A stretch of 64,000 nucleotides of DNA. Source: Trichostrongylus colubriformis. Lineage: Eukaryota; Nematoda; Chromadorea; Rhabditida; Trichostrongylidae. Shown here piece by piece: positions 1-10,063 of the stretch. Location: contig OZ022256.1 of the NCBI GenBank assembly GCA_963978905.1, positions 59,112,646 to 59,176,645 on the forward strand. Reading direction: 5' to 3'. Position 1 is the first letter of the stretch. Every line of letters starts with the position of its first letter. Under the pieces are notes generated by a model, which saw nothing but the letters and a program-made list of their open reading frames with translations, did no database searches and was not told where the DNA came from. The translations under genes and the position numbers were made by a program.

Positions 1-128
1 TTTCTCCGAAAAACCAAGCATCTCCATAATTCTATCTTCACCGTAGTATTAACACCTTGTACTTTATCATTTAACATAAATACTTTTGTTGTTTACTGAT
101 TCATATTAGTTGAAAACTAGCAATAATC

Positions 129-227
129 ATGCGCCAACCTAAGGCAGCCGGCGGACATCGCGATTTTGCCATTCCGCGGTTTTGCAATCTTGCGGAGTGT
201 GACTTCGCACGCGAAGTTGCGGTTTTA
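129..227. repeat. G-family GC-rich element fragment
   Basis: Carries GCGATTTTGCCATTCCGCGG and CGCACGCGAAGTTGCGG, a pattern also found at 2086-2152, 20180-20260, 26050-26225, 53146-53310 and 53700-53827. It directly abuts the D-family element 229-400. Confidence 0.5.
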
Positions 228-228
228 G

Positions 229-400
229 ACCGCGTTCCTACCTTGCTGTGCCGGCGGCAGAGGGTAGCTGCGTGTCTGTTCGTCCCCGCCTGTGCCACCC
301 TGTCTCGCTGCCTGCCTCGCCTCTGCACCTCTTACGTGCCACTCTGCCTCGCTACCTGTGAACGCAACCACGCGCTGCCGGCGCAAAGTATAAACGCAGC
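229..400. mobile_element. D-family terminal-inverted-repeat MITE
   Basis: Starts CGCGTTCCTACCTTGC and ends GCGCAAAGTATAAACGC, in inverted orientation. The body is a run of CTCGCTGCCTG/GTGCCACTCTGCC-type words. Other copies: 22743-22916, 44390-44491, 47015-47191, 50512-50654, 51991-52163, 52673-52848 and 63122-63298. Confidence 0.65.
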
Positions 401-420
401 TCCACAAATTCTGAAGGTCG

Positions 421-1620
421 CAGTATCACGTGTGAAAGTGCGCCACTGCAAATGGCAAAAACTCTGAGAGCCGCCTGATACTTTATATTTAAGGCCATAC
501 AAGTTGGGTAGAGCAATGCATGACAACAGTAGTGCTTAATATACCTTGTTTGAAACCGAAAATGTTTGTGCCGTACTGGGTGAACCCTTATCACATGGCA
601 TCAATGCCGCTATCAGTGAATTACGCAGTGTTACATGATGTTGGCCGGTCGAAAAGGATAAGTTGTCAACAAGTAGTACCCGTCAACCCTTCTCATTCGA
701 TCATTTGAGACCAAGGATAAAGATCACAAAATGGCAATCACCAATGTACTGTGTGTCTGACGTTCATGACATTTATGACATGACCTTGGGCTCTTCTTGC
801 AGTGTTACTGTGTTCTGAACGGGTGATAACATCAATGGTGATCAGTCGCTGTTCGGCTGCTGTGGCCATTGTCCCAATCATGTCGATCTTCAGCTTTATA
901 TTGTGGCGGCGATATAATATTGGGTTGAGGCATAATTATTGTGGCTTTTTTATAGCTAATTTATTATTGTGGCTTTTTTATAGCTAATTTCTTTACAGCC
1001 AACGATAGCAATACATATTTTACAAATAGTTCAATTTGTGAACACAACATGTTTAATTTCTTTACAACCAACGAACGGAATATTTTACAAATAGTTCAAT
1101 TTGGTGAACGCAACTAGTCCATTGCCCGAAACAGTTAAAGAAACAGGCAAATTTTTAATCTTCCAGTGAGAAAAGCTGCAATAATCACGCATCAACCTAC
1201 TAGTTTGATCACCCGATTAAACTTTCATATACTTGTGAAGCCTCTGGCCCCATTCGCTTTACACACTCTGATTCTTCTACTGAAAAAATGCCCAAAATCG
1301 AAAACGGATACAAAATTTGCCGTATCATTTTATGGGGTTCAGCTGTTCTCTGCTGGAGTCCATAGTCCGAAGGTTAATCAAAAAATAAAATAATGTTCGC
1401 CACACGACGTAATGACAAGGACAAAAGTGTTCAAACGGGTGATGCTGATGCTTTTCGCAAATACGCCAAAGATGGAAGATAGCCAGGCGCTCGCGCATAG
1501 GAGTCGAGAAATGGCTTCGTGAAACACCTCTAAATGTCTACGTTGGAAAAGTGGTCTTTCTCCCATAGGGACATTCGCACAGCACTTTCCTGAGCTATCG
1601 TAATATTCCTTACCACTGCT
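421..1620. other. Non-coding stretch with short tandem duplications
   Basis: No gene seen. At about 936-990 the phrase TTGTGGCTTTTTTATAGC occurs twice in tandem. At 987-1111 a unit of about 65 bases with TTTCTTTACA and TTTTACAAATAGTTCAATTT is duplicated with small differences. Confidence 0.5.
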
Positions 1621-2053
1621 TTAAAGGAATCGTCCACGAAAAATGAGTTTTTGTGTTACCCATATGTTCATGTAGTATTTGCCTAATGTTGGCCTCATGC
1701 AAAATTTCACGCGAAAAAATGTGAATCTGGCTAAGGTACAGCACCACAAAGAGCGGTCCCAGTGGGCGGGGCCTCCGTGTAAAAGCCTCGTCCCGTCTTC
1801 CGCCGCCGTTGGGAACGGAGAGTGGGACTGTTTACGTAATCTTCTGCTCCTACAATGCGTCTCCGACCACGGCGGACGACGGGACGAGGCTTTTTTCTTA
1901 GGCTCCGCCCACTGGGACCGCACTTTGTGGTGCTGTGTCTCAGCCAAATTCACATTTTTTCGCGTGAAATTTTGCATGAGGCCAACATTAGGCAAATACA
2001 ACATAAATACATGGGTAACACAAAAACTCATTTTCCGTGGACGATTCCTTTAA
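1621..2053. mobile_element. C-family MITE with TTAA target duplication (piggyBac-like)
   Basis: Long terminal inverted repeats start TTAAAGGAATCGTCCACG and end with the reverse complement, so TTAA flanks both ends. The arms extend well over 100 bases through CATGCAAAATTTCACGCG and a GGGCGGGGCC / GGCTCCGCCC segment. Related copies lie at 29131-29530 and 30205-30635, and a half copy at 50192-50350. There is no coding capacity beyond chance ORFs. Confidence 0.75.
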
Positions 2054-2085
2054 GCTTACTCGCCATAATCAATCATCATCGTCAT

Positions 2086-2152
2086 CATTAGACCACCGTC
2101 AGACTTCGAGATTTTACGATTGTGTCGCGTCGCGACTCCGCACGCGAAGTCT
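2086..2152. repeat. G-family fragment
   Basis: CCGTCAGACTTCGAGATTTT and CGCACGCGAAGTCTGAC form an inverted pair around TGTCGCGTCGCGAC. Confidence 0.5.
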
Positions 2153-2316
2153 GACAGCAGCTTGAGGCTACCTTCAAGACAGTCCTATTTATTTTCAGTC
2201 CTCATTTGATGTCATTGACTCTTCTGGCATTGCTTATATCGACATATGCTGAGCATGGGCTTCTGATTTTTCATGTTTCCCGAGGTACCACTCCTTCCTC
2301 TGTGACTTCCGAAAGA

Positions 2317-2513
2317 GGGTCAAATAAAGTGGGGGATGCGAAATTTTCACCGAAGTCGAAGCTCCTTTCCCTCCCTAGGTTTAGGCTAAGCAGATGAGAC
2401 AGATGCTTTTTTTTCATGTATGAGGAGAAGATATAAATTCTAGCCTAAGCCTAAGGAGGGAAGGAGCTTCGACGTCGGTAAAAAGTTGCGTCTTCCCCCA
2501 CTTTTATTGACCC
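2317..2513. mobile_element. A-family MITE (GGGTCAAATAAAG ends)
   Basis: Ends GGGTCAAATAAAGT and ACTTTTATTGACCC are inverted repeats, with inner arms AGCTCCTTTCCCTCCCTAGG and GGAGGGAAGGAGCTTCGACG. CGAAAGA flanks both sides, a partial target duplication. Other copies: 11963-12165, 24880-25103 and 53492-53614. Confidence 0.7.
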
Positions 2514-2889
2514 CGAAAGACCTTTTGGTATGAGTCCTTCCGTGAAAGGTTTGTTGGTAGGTTCAGAAGCAGGCTGTATTTCACTTTCCCACCTTGGAGC
2601 ACCTCCGGGTGTTATACCTCTTGTGGATCCAAAACCATTACACTTCCAAAAAATAGCGATACAATTCCTGGTAATCGATTCGAATGGAAAAACAACCGTT
2701 TGTTCCGATGTTGAGTAGTTCCGAATTTTCGTTTTCAAAGCGCATAGCAAATGTCTGTGTTTAATTAGAAAATGAATCCTAATTTCATTATGACCCTTTC
2801 CATTCACAGAAAATAATTGGTGCATTTGCAGAAGGTGTTTTCGGCGGCAATCCCTTTGTCTGCTTCTGCAAACATTATCACACGCTACG

Positions 2890-3782
2890 AGTGTCAACGG
2901 AGGAAAGCAAACCAGACGCTTTTGACAATCGGCTGCTACAGTAATCATGTTTTCGCGCCAAGGCGCGGATCGACGCTGCTCGTTGTCACCACACACTCTC
3001 TCGCGTTTTGTCGTTCTCTCTGCGCTCTCCGCGTAGGAGAAAGCATGTGGCAAGCTGCCCGTGAATTGTACTACGCAAGCCGTCTAGGGGAGGCAACACC
3101 CAGTGCGCAACCGAGATCGACAAATTGAGAGGGGCTGAGCCATGGGGGCGAGAATGGGGGAAGGTAATGGGTCACGGCCTATTTTTTGGAGACCGATGGG
3201 ATGATGGCACGCATGCGTCCATCGAGGAGCTCTACAGTTGCGGCAACTTATCGGGGGTGATAGAGTTGGGTCACGGTGCACACCTTTGTTGTAAACTTAG
3301 GAATGATTTTCGGCTACAGCCCATATTAGCCCCTGCGTCGAAGGTTCCTTCCCAGCGCCACGAGTCGCGTGAAAACGAACTTAGGTGCTATCGCAATTAG
3401 GGGGGAGGCATCCCACAACACAACTGGACCCTATTTTTACCCAAGCCGTGGAGGGGTCAAGAGCCCTCCCTTCCCCCTCCAAGGCTTAGGCAAAAGTATA
3501 CGCGTGAATATGCAGATTGACCATCAAGGATCTCTCCACGATGTGCAGATAAGCAACTTTTTAGAAGATGCCCCCCCCTCATTGCGACAGCACTCAAACC
3601 TGAACATTGAAACATCTGCCTTTAACATAATTCCTTCGTTCTATGTGTTTGAGGTAAGCAAACCAGACCCAAAACACTTGAAGGATGTAAGGAAGCATGT
3701 GTTGGTCCTGCCACGAAAACCTGATTACTGTAGCAGCCGACTGTCAAAAGCGTCTGGTTTGCTCACCTCGTGTCAACGAAAC
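2890..3782. repeat. Inverted repeat pair around a MITE
   Basis: About 75 bases at 2890-2962 (AGCAAACCAGACGCTTTTGA, then CGGCTGCTACAGTAATCA) recur inverted at 3706-3782. The interval holds the B-family element 3385-3593. A 200-codon chance frame overlaps the left arm. Confidence 0.55.
3385..3593. mobile_element. B-family MITE, copy 1
   Basis: Ends GTGCTATCGCAATTAGGG and CTCATTGCGACAGCAC are inverted repeats, followed inward by G-rich/C-rich runs and GGCATC/GATGCC. The middle holds GGCTTAGGCAAAAGTATACG and CAGATTGA, shared with copy 2. Confidence 0.65.
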
Positions 3783-3951
3783 GGCTAGCATTCGTTTCAC
3801 CATTTTTTACTCTGTGTGGCTATCGCTTTGTCCCTCCGTAGACCGAAGAAAGGTGTGGAATTAATGGCGTATACTAGCTACTGCATTCGTACCTCTATAG
3901 TAACAACAGCAAACGTCAGTATGTGTGATTAAAGAGGCATTGTGCCATCGC

Positions 3952-4148
3952 AATGAAGGGGGGGGGGGCATCCCGCTAAGGATACTATTTTACTTAAGCC
4001 TAAAGGGAAAAAGGAACCCCTTCTTTCCTCCATGGAGGCTTAGGCAAAGTATACGCCTGAATGTGCAGATTGACTCCTCACGGATCTCTCCAAGATGCTT
4101 AGATAAGCGACTTTTTATAAGATGCCCCCCCCTTCATTGCGATAGCAC
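3952..4148. mobile_element. B-family MITE, copy 2
   Basis: GTGCCATCGCAATGAAGG at the left and CCTTCATTGCGATAGCAC at the right, with a nine-G/nine-C run pair inside. It is the same element as 3385-3593, about 570 bases apart in direct orientation. The ends match better than in copy 1, so this is probably the younger insertion. Confidence 0.7.
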
Positions 4149-5150
4149 CAAAGGCATTTCCTCCCGCCGATAGGCACTAGGAGACATGTCTTGTTTGCGG
4201 ATTCTAGGGATGCTTAAATAAAGCTTTTGTAGGTACACATTGCAGAACTAAATCGTGGCGAAATTTTCGTACAAAAAAAATCTGCTTTTTCTAAGGTTCA
4301 CAGCCTCCTCTATTCCCTTTCACTATCAGTTTTCTTCTATTTACGTCTTTGAGGGTGTCATTTTTGGCATGATGGCGTAAACAAGGCGTTGTCCAGTTTA
4401 AGGCGCAATGTCACCAATAATAAGCCACATAGTCGTCGGAAATGAAGTCTCGTCAACATAAATATGCGATACATAAATATGTGATTGTCGCCTTGTGTCC
4501 TTTAGCGTGGTTATGTTTTTGAAAAAGCGAGTTCATCTTCCCGTTATGAGCGATTATCAGCTCCGACGGACTTGGCGATGGTCAGTACCGGCTTGCATAG
4601 TCTGATAGGAATGTGAAGATAAGCACGAGTTTCATTAGTGTCCACCCCCCCCCTCCCCCTTCCCACCCCTTTTTGTTCGGGTCATTATCTATCTATTTGC
4701 CTCGAAAGCCGGATTCATAAATCTGGATGAAATAATAGGGAAAAGCAAAAAGAACAACAGCTTTTGATTGATTTCTCTTTGTTTCTTCGCATAAAACATA
4801 TGTACATCCACTCGGACCAGACTCAACTGTTTGCTCACATCTGGCCCCTTACAGCTGATATGCTTCTAAAATGGATATAATAATCATTTGATAAATAAAA
4901 TATTCACTCTGACACATGAAGCGTGGTCTCAATAATCGCTCATCCCAATGTACCCATTCATGAAAACAACAAGAATCCAGGGTGGTCTCTGATCGACAAC
5001 AGGCGACCAAACACCACGCTTCATTTACGCATCGACGACACTCCCCGGACGGCCCCATTTCATCCTCTGTGTACCTATTTTGCCTGCTTTGAATATTCAA
5101 AGTTTTTTTCAGATTTACAATATTCATTACATTCTAATTAGATTATCCTA
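4149..5150. other. Non-coding stretch
   Basis: No gene or clear repeat family. A polypyrimidine block of C runs and TCCC words lies at 4640-4675. Confidence 0.4.
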
Positions 5151-5154
5151 TACA

Positions 5155-8100
5155 TATATATAAAGCAGAAGTTTGGTGTGTTCGTGTGTGTGTGCGTGTG
5201 TGTGTCCGTCCGTCTGTTACATGCACTCTCAGTTCGACCAGATGTTTGTCGTGTTTGTGTCATCTGTTTGTCACGTTGCACTTTCAGTTCAAACATGGAG
5301 AGGTTGGGCAAGTAAGGAGTGTGTAGGGGTTGACCAAAGTGCACGAGGATCATAACACGAAGATCATAAGAACTAAGCCTAGCCCCGCCCACCGTGAGCG
5401 GGGCTTGCGCAGAAACCGTACTCTATTTATAAACCAGAAGTTTGGTGTGTTTGTCTGTGTGTGTGCGTGTGTGTGTGTGTGTCTGTCTGTCTGTCTGTCC
5501 GCACACCGCACAATGCATTCTTAACTGATCTGCAGCCTGGAGAGGTCGGGCAAGTTGGAATCGGGTAGGGGCTGACCCAAGCGTACAGAGCACATAAAAA
5601 CTGAGAATAGCTCTGCCCAATGTGGACGGGGCTTGCGCGGAAACTGCCTGTGTTCGAATTCAAGTCCACGCTCAGTTACCAAAAATCAGGCAAGCTAGGA
5701 ATGGGCCTGTAGAGGTCGGGCAAGTTAGGGATGGGTTCGGGTAAGCCAAAATACGGGGCACATGAGAGGCAATTTAGGAATGGAATCAAAACCATCCTAT
5801 TCCTATCATCATCATACTCTATATATCAAGCAGAAGTTTGGTGTGTTTGTTTGTCTGTCTGTCTGTGTGTGTGTTTGTCTGTCCGCTCACCGCATAATTT
5901 CTATCTCGCGTCGCAGCAAAGCTGGGACCTTGAATTTTTAAGATAATATAGGGGTGGAAAGGGGACATTAATGGTGAGGGAACGGATGTGATAGCAACTG
6001 ATAAGGGCTGATAAGGAGCCTCGAAAGGCGAATGGCAGCCGTGTTGAGATGGGCCGGTAAGGAAAGGAGGCATTACCTAGGGATACACCGAGGGTACCCA
6101 TGTCACTCCCACAGTCCAGCGTCAACCATTTACAACCTGTCTGCACCACATACACCCCTATCTCATTGTTATGGGGTGTGTTGCAAGTGTTTCAATTCCT
6201 AGAGGTCGGCGCCGAACTGGGTCACCGCCCTTCGCGAGTTGTCCGAATGGTGGCGTGTCCTGCCGTCTGGGCTCTCCCAGATTTGCCTAAGCCTTTTTAG
6301 GGGAGGAGCTTTGGCAGCGTGTTTTACCTGTCTTTACCTGTTTGTAATCCACCGCGCAACCGGACCTGACCTCACCAATCGGACCACTTGCACTCCAACC
6401 CATTGTTATATGTCTCAACTGAACTGCTGTCTGGAAAGGTCGGGCATGTTAGAATTGGGTAGATGCTGACCTAAGCGCACAGAGCACATAAGAATTAAGC
6501 CTAGCTCCGCCCACTGTGAGCGGGGCTTGCGCGGAAACTGCCGGTGTTCAAATTTAAGTGCACGCTCAGGTTCCAAAAATCAGGCAGGCTAGGAATGGAC
6601 CTGTAGAGGTCGGGCAAGTTAGGGATGGGTCGGGATAAGCCAAAATGTACGGAGCACATGAGAGGCAAGCTAAAACCAGAGGTTTGGTGTGTTTGTGTGT
6701 GTGTGTGTGTGTGTGCGTGTGCATGTGTCCGTTTTTTGTCACATAATCTACTCTCAACTCAATTGCAACTTGGAAAGGTCGGGCAAGTTGGGGATGGGTA
6801 GGGGTAGACCAAAGTGTGCGGAGCCCATTAAGGACTAAGCCTAGCTCCGCCCACCGTGAGCGGGACTCGCGCAGAAATGGTTGAAAAAAATCGGCTAAAT
6901 CAAGAGTGGGCCTGTAGGGATCGGGCAAGTTAAGACTCGGTAGGGCCTCATCTCAACTGTATCCCGGAGGGTCGCGCGAGTTAGGAGTGGGGAGGGGCTG
7001 ACCTAAGCGTACAGAGCATATAAGAACTAAGCCTAGCCCTTCCCACCATGGGCGGGTCCTGCGACGAAATCGATGAATAAACGAATTTAGGTCCTCGCTC
7101 AGATGTTGGAAATCGGGCAAGTTAGGAAAAAGTCTGTTGAAGTCGCGCATGTAAGGACTGGGGAGGGACTGACCAAAGTAAAGGGAACACACAGCAAGCA
7201 AATAAGGCACGGGCCTGTGGAGGTCGGGCAGGTTAGGATTGGGTAGGGGTCATGTGTACGGAGCACATAAGTTCTAAGCCTAACTCCACGCACCGTGGGG
7301 GGGCCTGTGCCGAAACCGATGAGTGCTCCAATTTAAGTCCTCGCCTGTGTGCCAAAAATCGGGAAGGTCAGGAACGGGACTGCTGAGGTCGTGCGAGTAA
7401 GGACTGGGTAGGAACAGACGAAAGTGTAGGGAGCAACAAGAAGCAAGTTAGGAACGGGCCTGTAGAGGTAGGGCAAGTTAGGATAGCGTAGGGCAAACAC
7501 AAGTGTACGGAGCACATGAATTCTAAGCCTACCTCCGCCCACCATGGGCTGGGCTTGCGCCGAAATCGATGAATAAACGAATTTAGGTCCTCGCTCAAGT
7601 GCTGAAAATCGGGCAAGTTAGGAAAGGGTTGTTGAAGTCGTGCGTGTAAGGACTGGATAGGGACAGACCAAAATGTAGGAAGCACACAAGAAGCAAATTA
7701 GGAACGGGCCTGTAGAGGTAGGGCAAGTTAGGATAGCGTAAAAACATAAGTGTACGGAACACATAAGTTCTAAGCCTAGCTCCGCCCACCATGGGCTGGG
7801 CTTGCGCCGAAATCGATGTGCACAAATTTAAGTCCTCGCCTGTGTGCCAAAAATCGGGAAGGTCAGGAATGGGACTGCTGAGGTCGTGCGAGTAAGGACT
7901 GGGTAGGAACAGACGAAAGTGTAGGGAGCAACAAGAAGCAAGTTAGGAACGGGCCTGTAGAGGTAGGGCAAGTTAGGATAGCACAGGGCAAACACAAGTG
8001 TACGGAGCACATGAATTCTAAGCCTACCTCCGCCCGCCATGGGCTGGGCTCGCGCCGAAATCGATGAATAAACGAATTCAGGTCTTCGCTCAAGTGCTGA

Positions 8101-8560
8101 AAATCGGGCAAGTTAGGAAAGGGTCTGTTGAATCGCACATGTAAGGACTGGGGAGGGACTGACCAAAGTGAAGGGTGCACACAACAAGCAAATAAGGCAC
8201 GGGCCTGTGGAGGTCGGGCAGGTTAGGATTGGGTAGGGGTCACGTGTACAGAGCATATAAGTTTTAAGCTTAGCTCCGCCCACCATGGGCGGGGCCTGCG
8301 CCGAAACCGATGGGTACTCAAATTTATAAACCCTCGCTTGGGTTCCGAAAATCGGGAAGGTCAGGAATGGGATTGCTCAGGTCGTGCGAGTAAGAACTGG
8401 ATAGGGACAGACCAAAATGTAGGGAGCACACAAGAAGCAAATTAGGTACGGGGTGTGGAGGTCGGGCAGGTTAGGATTGAGTAGGAGTCAACCCACCAAA
8501 CTTATGTACTCTGTACACGTCAACCCCCTATGTATAGAGTACATAAGTTCTAAGCCTAGC
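5155..8560. repeat. Diverged satellite with embedded TG tracts
   Basis: The phrase AGGTCGGGCAAGTTAGG recurs near 7219, 7466, 7711, 7961, 8213 and 8457 (spacing 244-252), and less regularly back to 5550. Each monomer also has a hairpin word CCGCCCACCATGGGCGGGGC. Segments 7333-7545 and 7828-8040 are almost identical, giving a two-monomer unit of 495 bases; 7080-7370 and 8065-8370 also match. From 5155 to 6730, four blocks begin AGCAGAAGTTTGGTGTGTTT-like and run into TG/TCTG microsatellites (5180-5215, 5445-5500, 5838-5885, 6685-6730). An inverted relative lies at 61850-62160. Confidence 0.8.
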
Positions 8561-9125
8561 CCGGCCATAATTGCAATATTGGTACCACACTCACAAAGTG
8601 TCTGTTTGTTCTCGGTTACCATTGGGGAGTGGTGTGTTATTATCAGGTGTATCTCTCGGCAATCAGTTAAGGTCAATGTTTCTTATAGAACTGATACATG
8701 CACGTCCTCTCCAAACTTTTAATCCTCAAAAGTCAATTACTACGGAGCGCCTCAGCGCTCACGATGAGACACCTCCAACTGCTGCCGCTCCTTTTAGCGT
8801 GGCCGCCCCTCTGCGATTGTGCCTTACACACTTAGATCAACGATGGGAAGGGGGTCTTCTTACTTGGATTTTTTGACCGTTTCGATCCATCTTCCTTACT
8901 TTGGTACTACTAAGTGCTTCAATTCTATTTTTGTGTTCGTATCGAATCCTGCCTTTCTTTTAAGGGGTTTGGCCTTCAGTGGGGAAGATGTTACAGATGG
9001 GTATGGTGTCTCTTATTTCAACCAAAGCCGATGATCGTTGGAGGTTTGCTCACAATATATACAAGCCGCATATTATCCGTTCCCTGCTGCTATGTGCGCT
9101 CTCTATACACAGGGCCTATTCCTGC
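8561..9125. other. Non-coding stretch after the satellite
   Basis: No gene seen. A short hairpin GAGCGCCTCAGCGCTC lies near 8745-8760. Confidence 0.35.
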
Positions 9126-9130
9126 TGTAA

Positions 9131-9318
9131 TGCGCGCGAAGCGCGCATGCGAAAGTCGGCTCGCCGCGCTAGCGGCGAGCCGAGAGTCGCTCTTCACTAC
9201 AAAGCAGAAAGCCCTAAAGCCACCCTGCCGGGGCGGCGAAGCCGCCCCTACGAGGATTGGCCGGCGAAGCCGGCCAATCCGAGTCCAGGAGGGTTGGCCG
9301 GCGTCAGCCGGCCAACCC
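9131..9318. repeat. Array of five GC-rich perfect hairpins
   Basis: Five inverted repeats without mismatch: 9131-9147 (7-base arms, GAA loop), 9156-9183 (12-base arms, GCTA loop), 9230-9248 (8-base arms, GAA loop), 9254-9280 (12-base arms, GAA loop) and 9291-9318 (12-base arms, GTCA loop). Three share the loop context GGC-GAA-GCC, and two share the arm TTGGCCGGC. The block is much richer in GC than its flanks. It encodes nothing evident. Confidence 0.9.
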
Positions 9319-9803
9319 GACTGGTTTTAATATAAAAGAAGTTGAAGGTGACTCATCCATAAACGGAAACGATTCAGTTTCCGATACATAGGTGATTTAG
9401 AATGCTGCTCACACTTATAAAAACCAAAAATCACTTTTTTTCTTTCTAATCAACTGAGAGCTCGTTGGGATGACAGTCAGAGCACTGTCAGATGTAGAGG
9501 AAAATAGCCGCTCCGGTACGACCCCACTCCACGGTAGCTCAATACGACCCTCCCTTTTTTTGAACTATATAATATCAGTTACTTATGCCAGGTTGCATGG
9601 TTGCAATATGTTTTATTGATTCATATCCTTTGCTGATTCAAAAATATATTTATTTTACATTTTGTCACACGGATTTGCAGTGTCATACGGACTCTTCATT
9701 TTTGCTTCTCATTTGCTTATTAAGAATTTAGATTTTAGTGCATATCGCTCACTTTTGAAGATACGGCCCCCTCCTGTCCGACTAAGGACGAACTCCCTGT
9801 CGG
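9319..9803. other. Non-coding stretch
   Basis: AT-rich, no gene or known repeat recognised. Confidence 0.35.
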
Positions 9804-10063
9804 GGAATCCTCGGGTGTGTACCCTTATGTCAGTATTTCGCACCGCGGCATGTCACAAGCGAAGCAATGCGGACGAGCTCAAGGCTTCATATTGTTGGGC
9901 CCCGAAGCGATTAGAAGTCAACTGCGTAGCGCGCCCCTAGCATTACCGTGTAATCGTTATAAGACCCAATCAGCACGACGCGCATAGCTCGCATACACTG
10001 CGTCGCACGCCGCGCGTTGTCGCACGCGAAATCCTGGCGTAAGGGTACACACTCGGAATCCTC
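9804..10063. mobile_element. MULE-type MITE with 9-base target duplication
   Basis: GGAATCCTC occurs at 9804-9812 and 10055-10063. Between them the 242-base element starts GGGTGTGTACCCTTATGTCA and ends with the inverted TAAGGGTACACACT. The interior has CGCACCGCGGCATGTC and CGCACGCCGCG words. Relatives at 47572-47811 and 53843-54085. Confidence 0.85.

Noticed and set aside
2451..3053. 200-codon minus-strand ORF, the longest open frame in the window
   Set aside because: It ends inside an A-family MITE and overlaps an inverted repeat arm. The translation shows no domain. One ORF of this size is expected by chance in a window this long.
7333..8180. Repeated minus-strand ORFs of 70-105 codons
   Set aside because: They are the satellite read in one frame; the period and dyad explain them.
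9131..9318. Bacterial contamination as the explanation of the GC-rich hairpins
   Set aside because: Flanks on both sides look like ordinary worm intergenic DNA and no bacterial coding is seen. Not excluded without reads.
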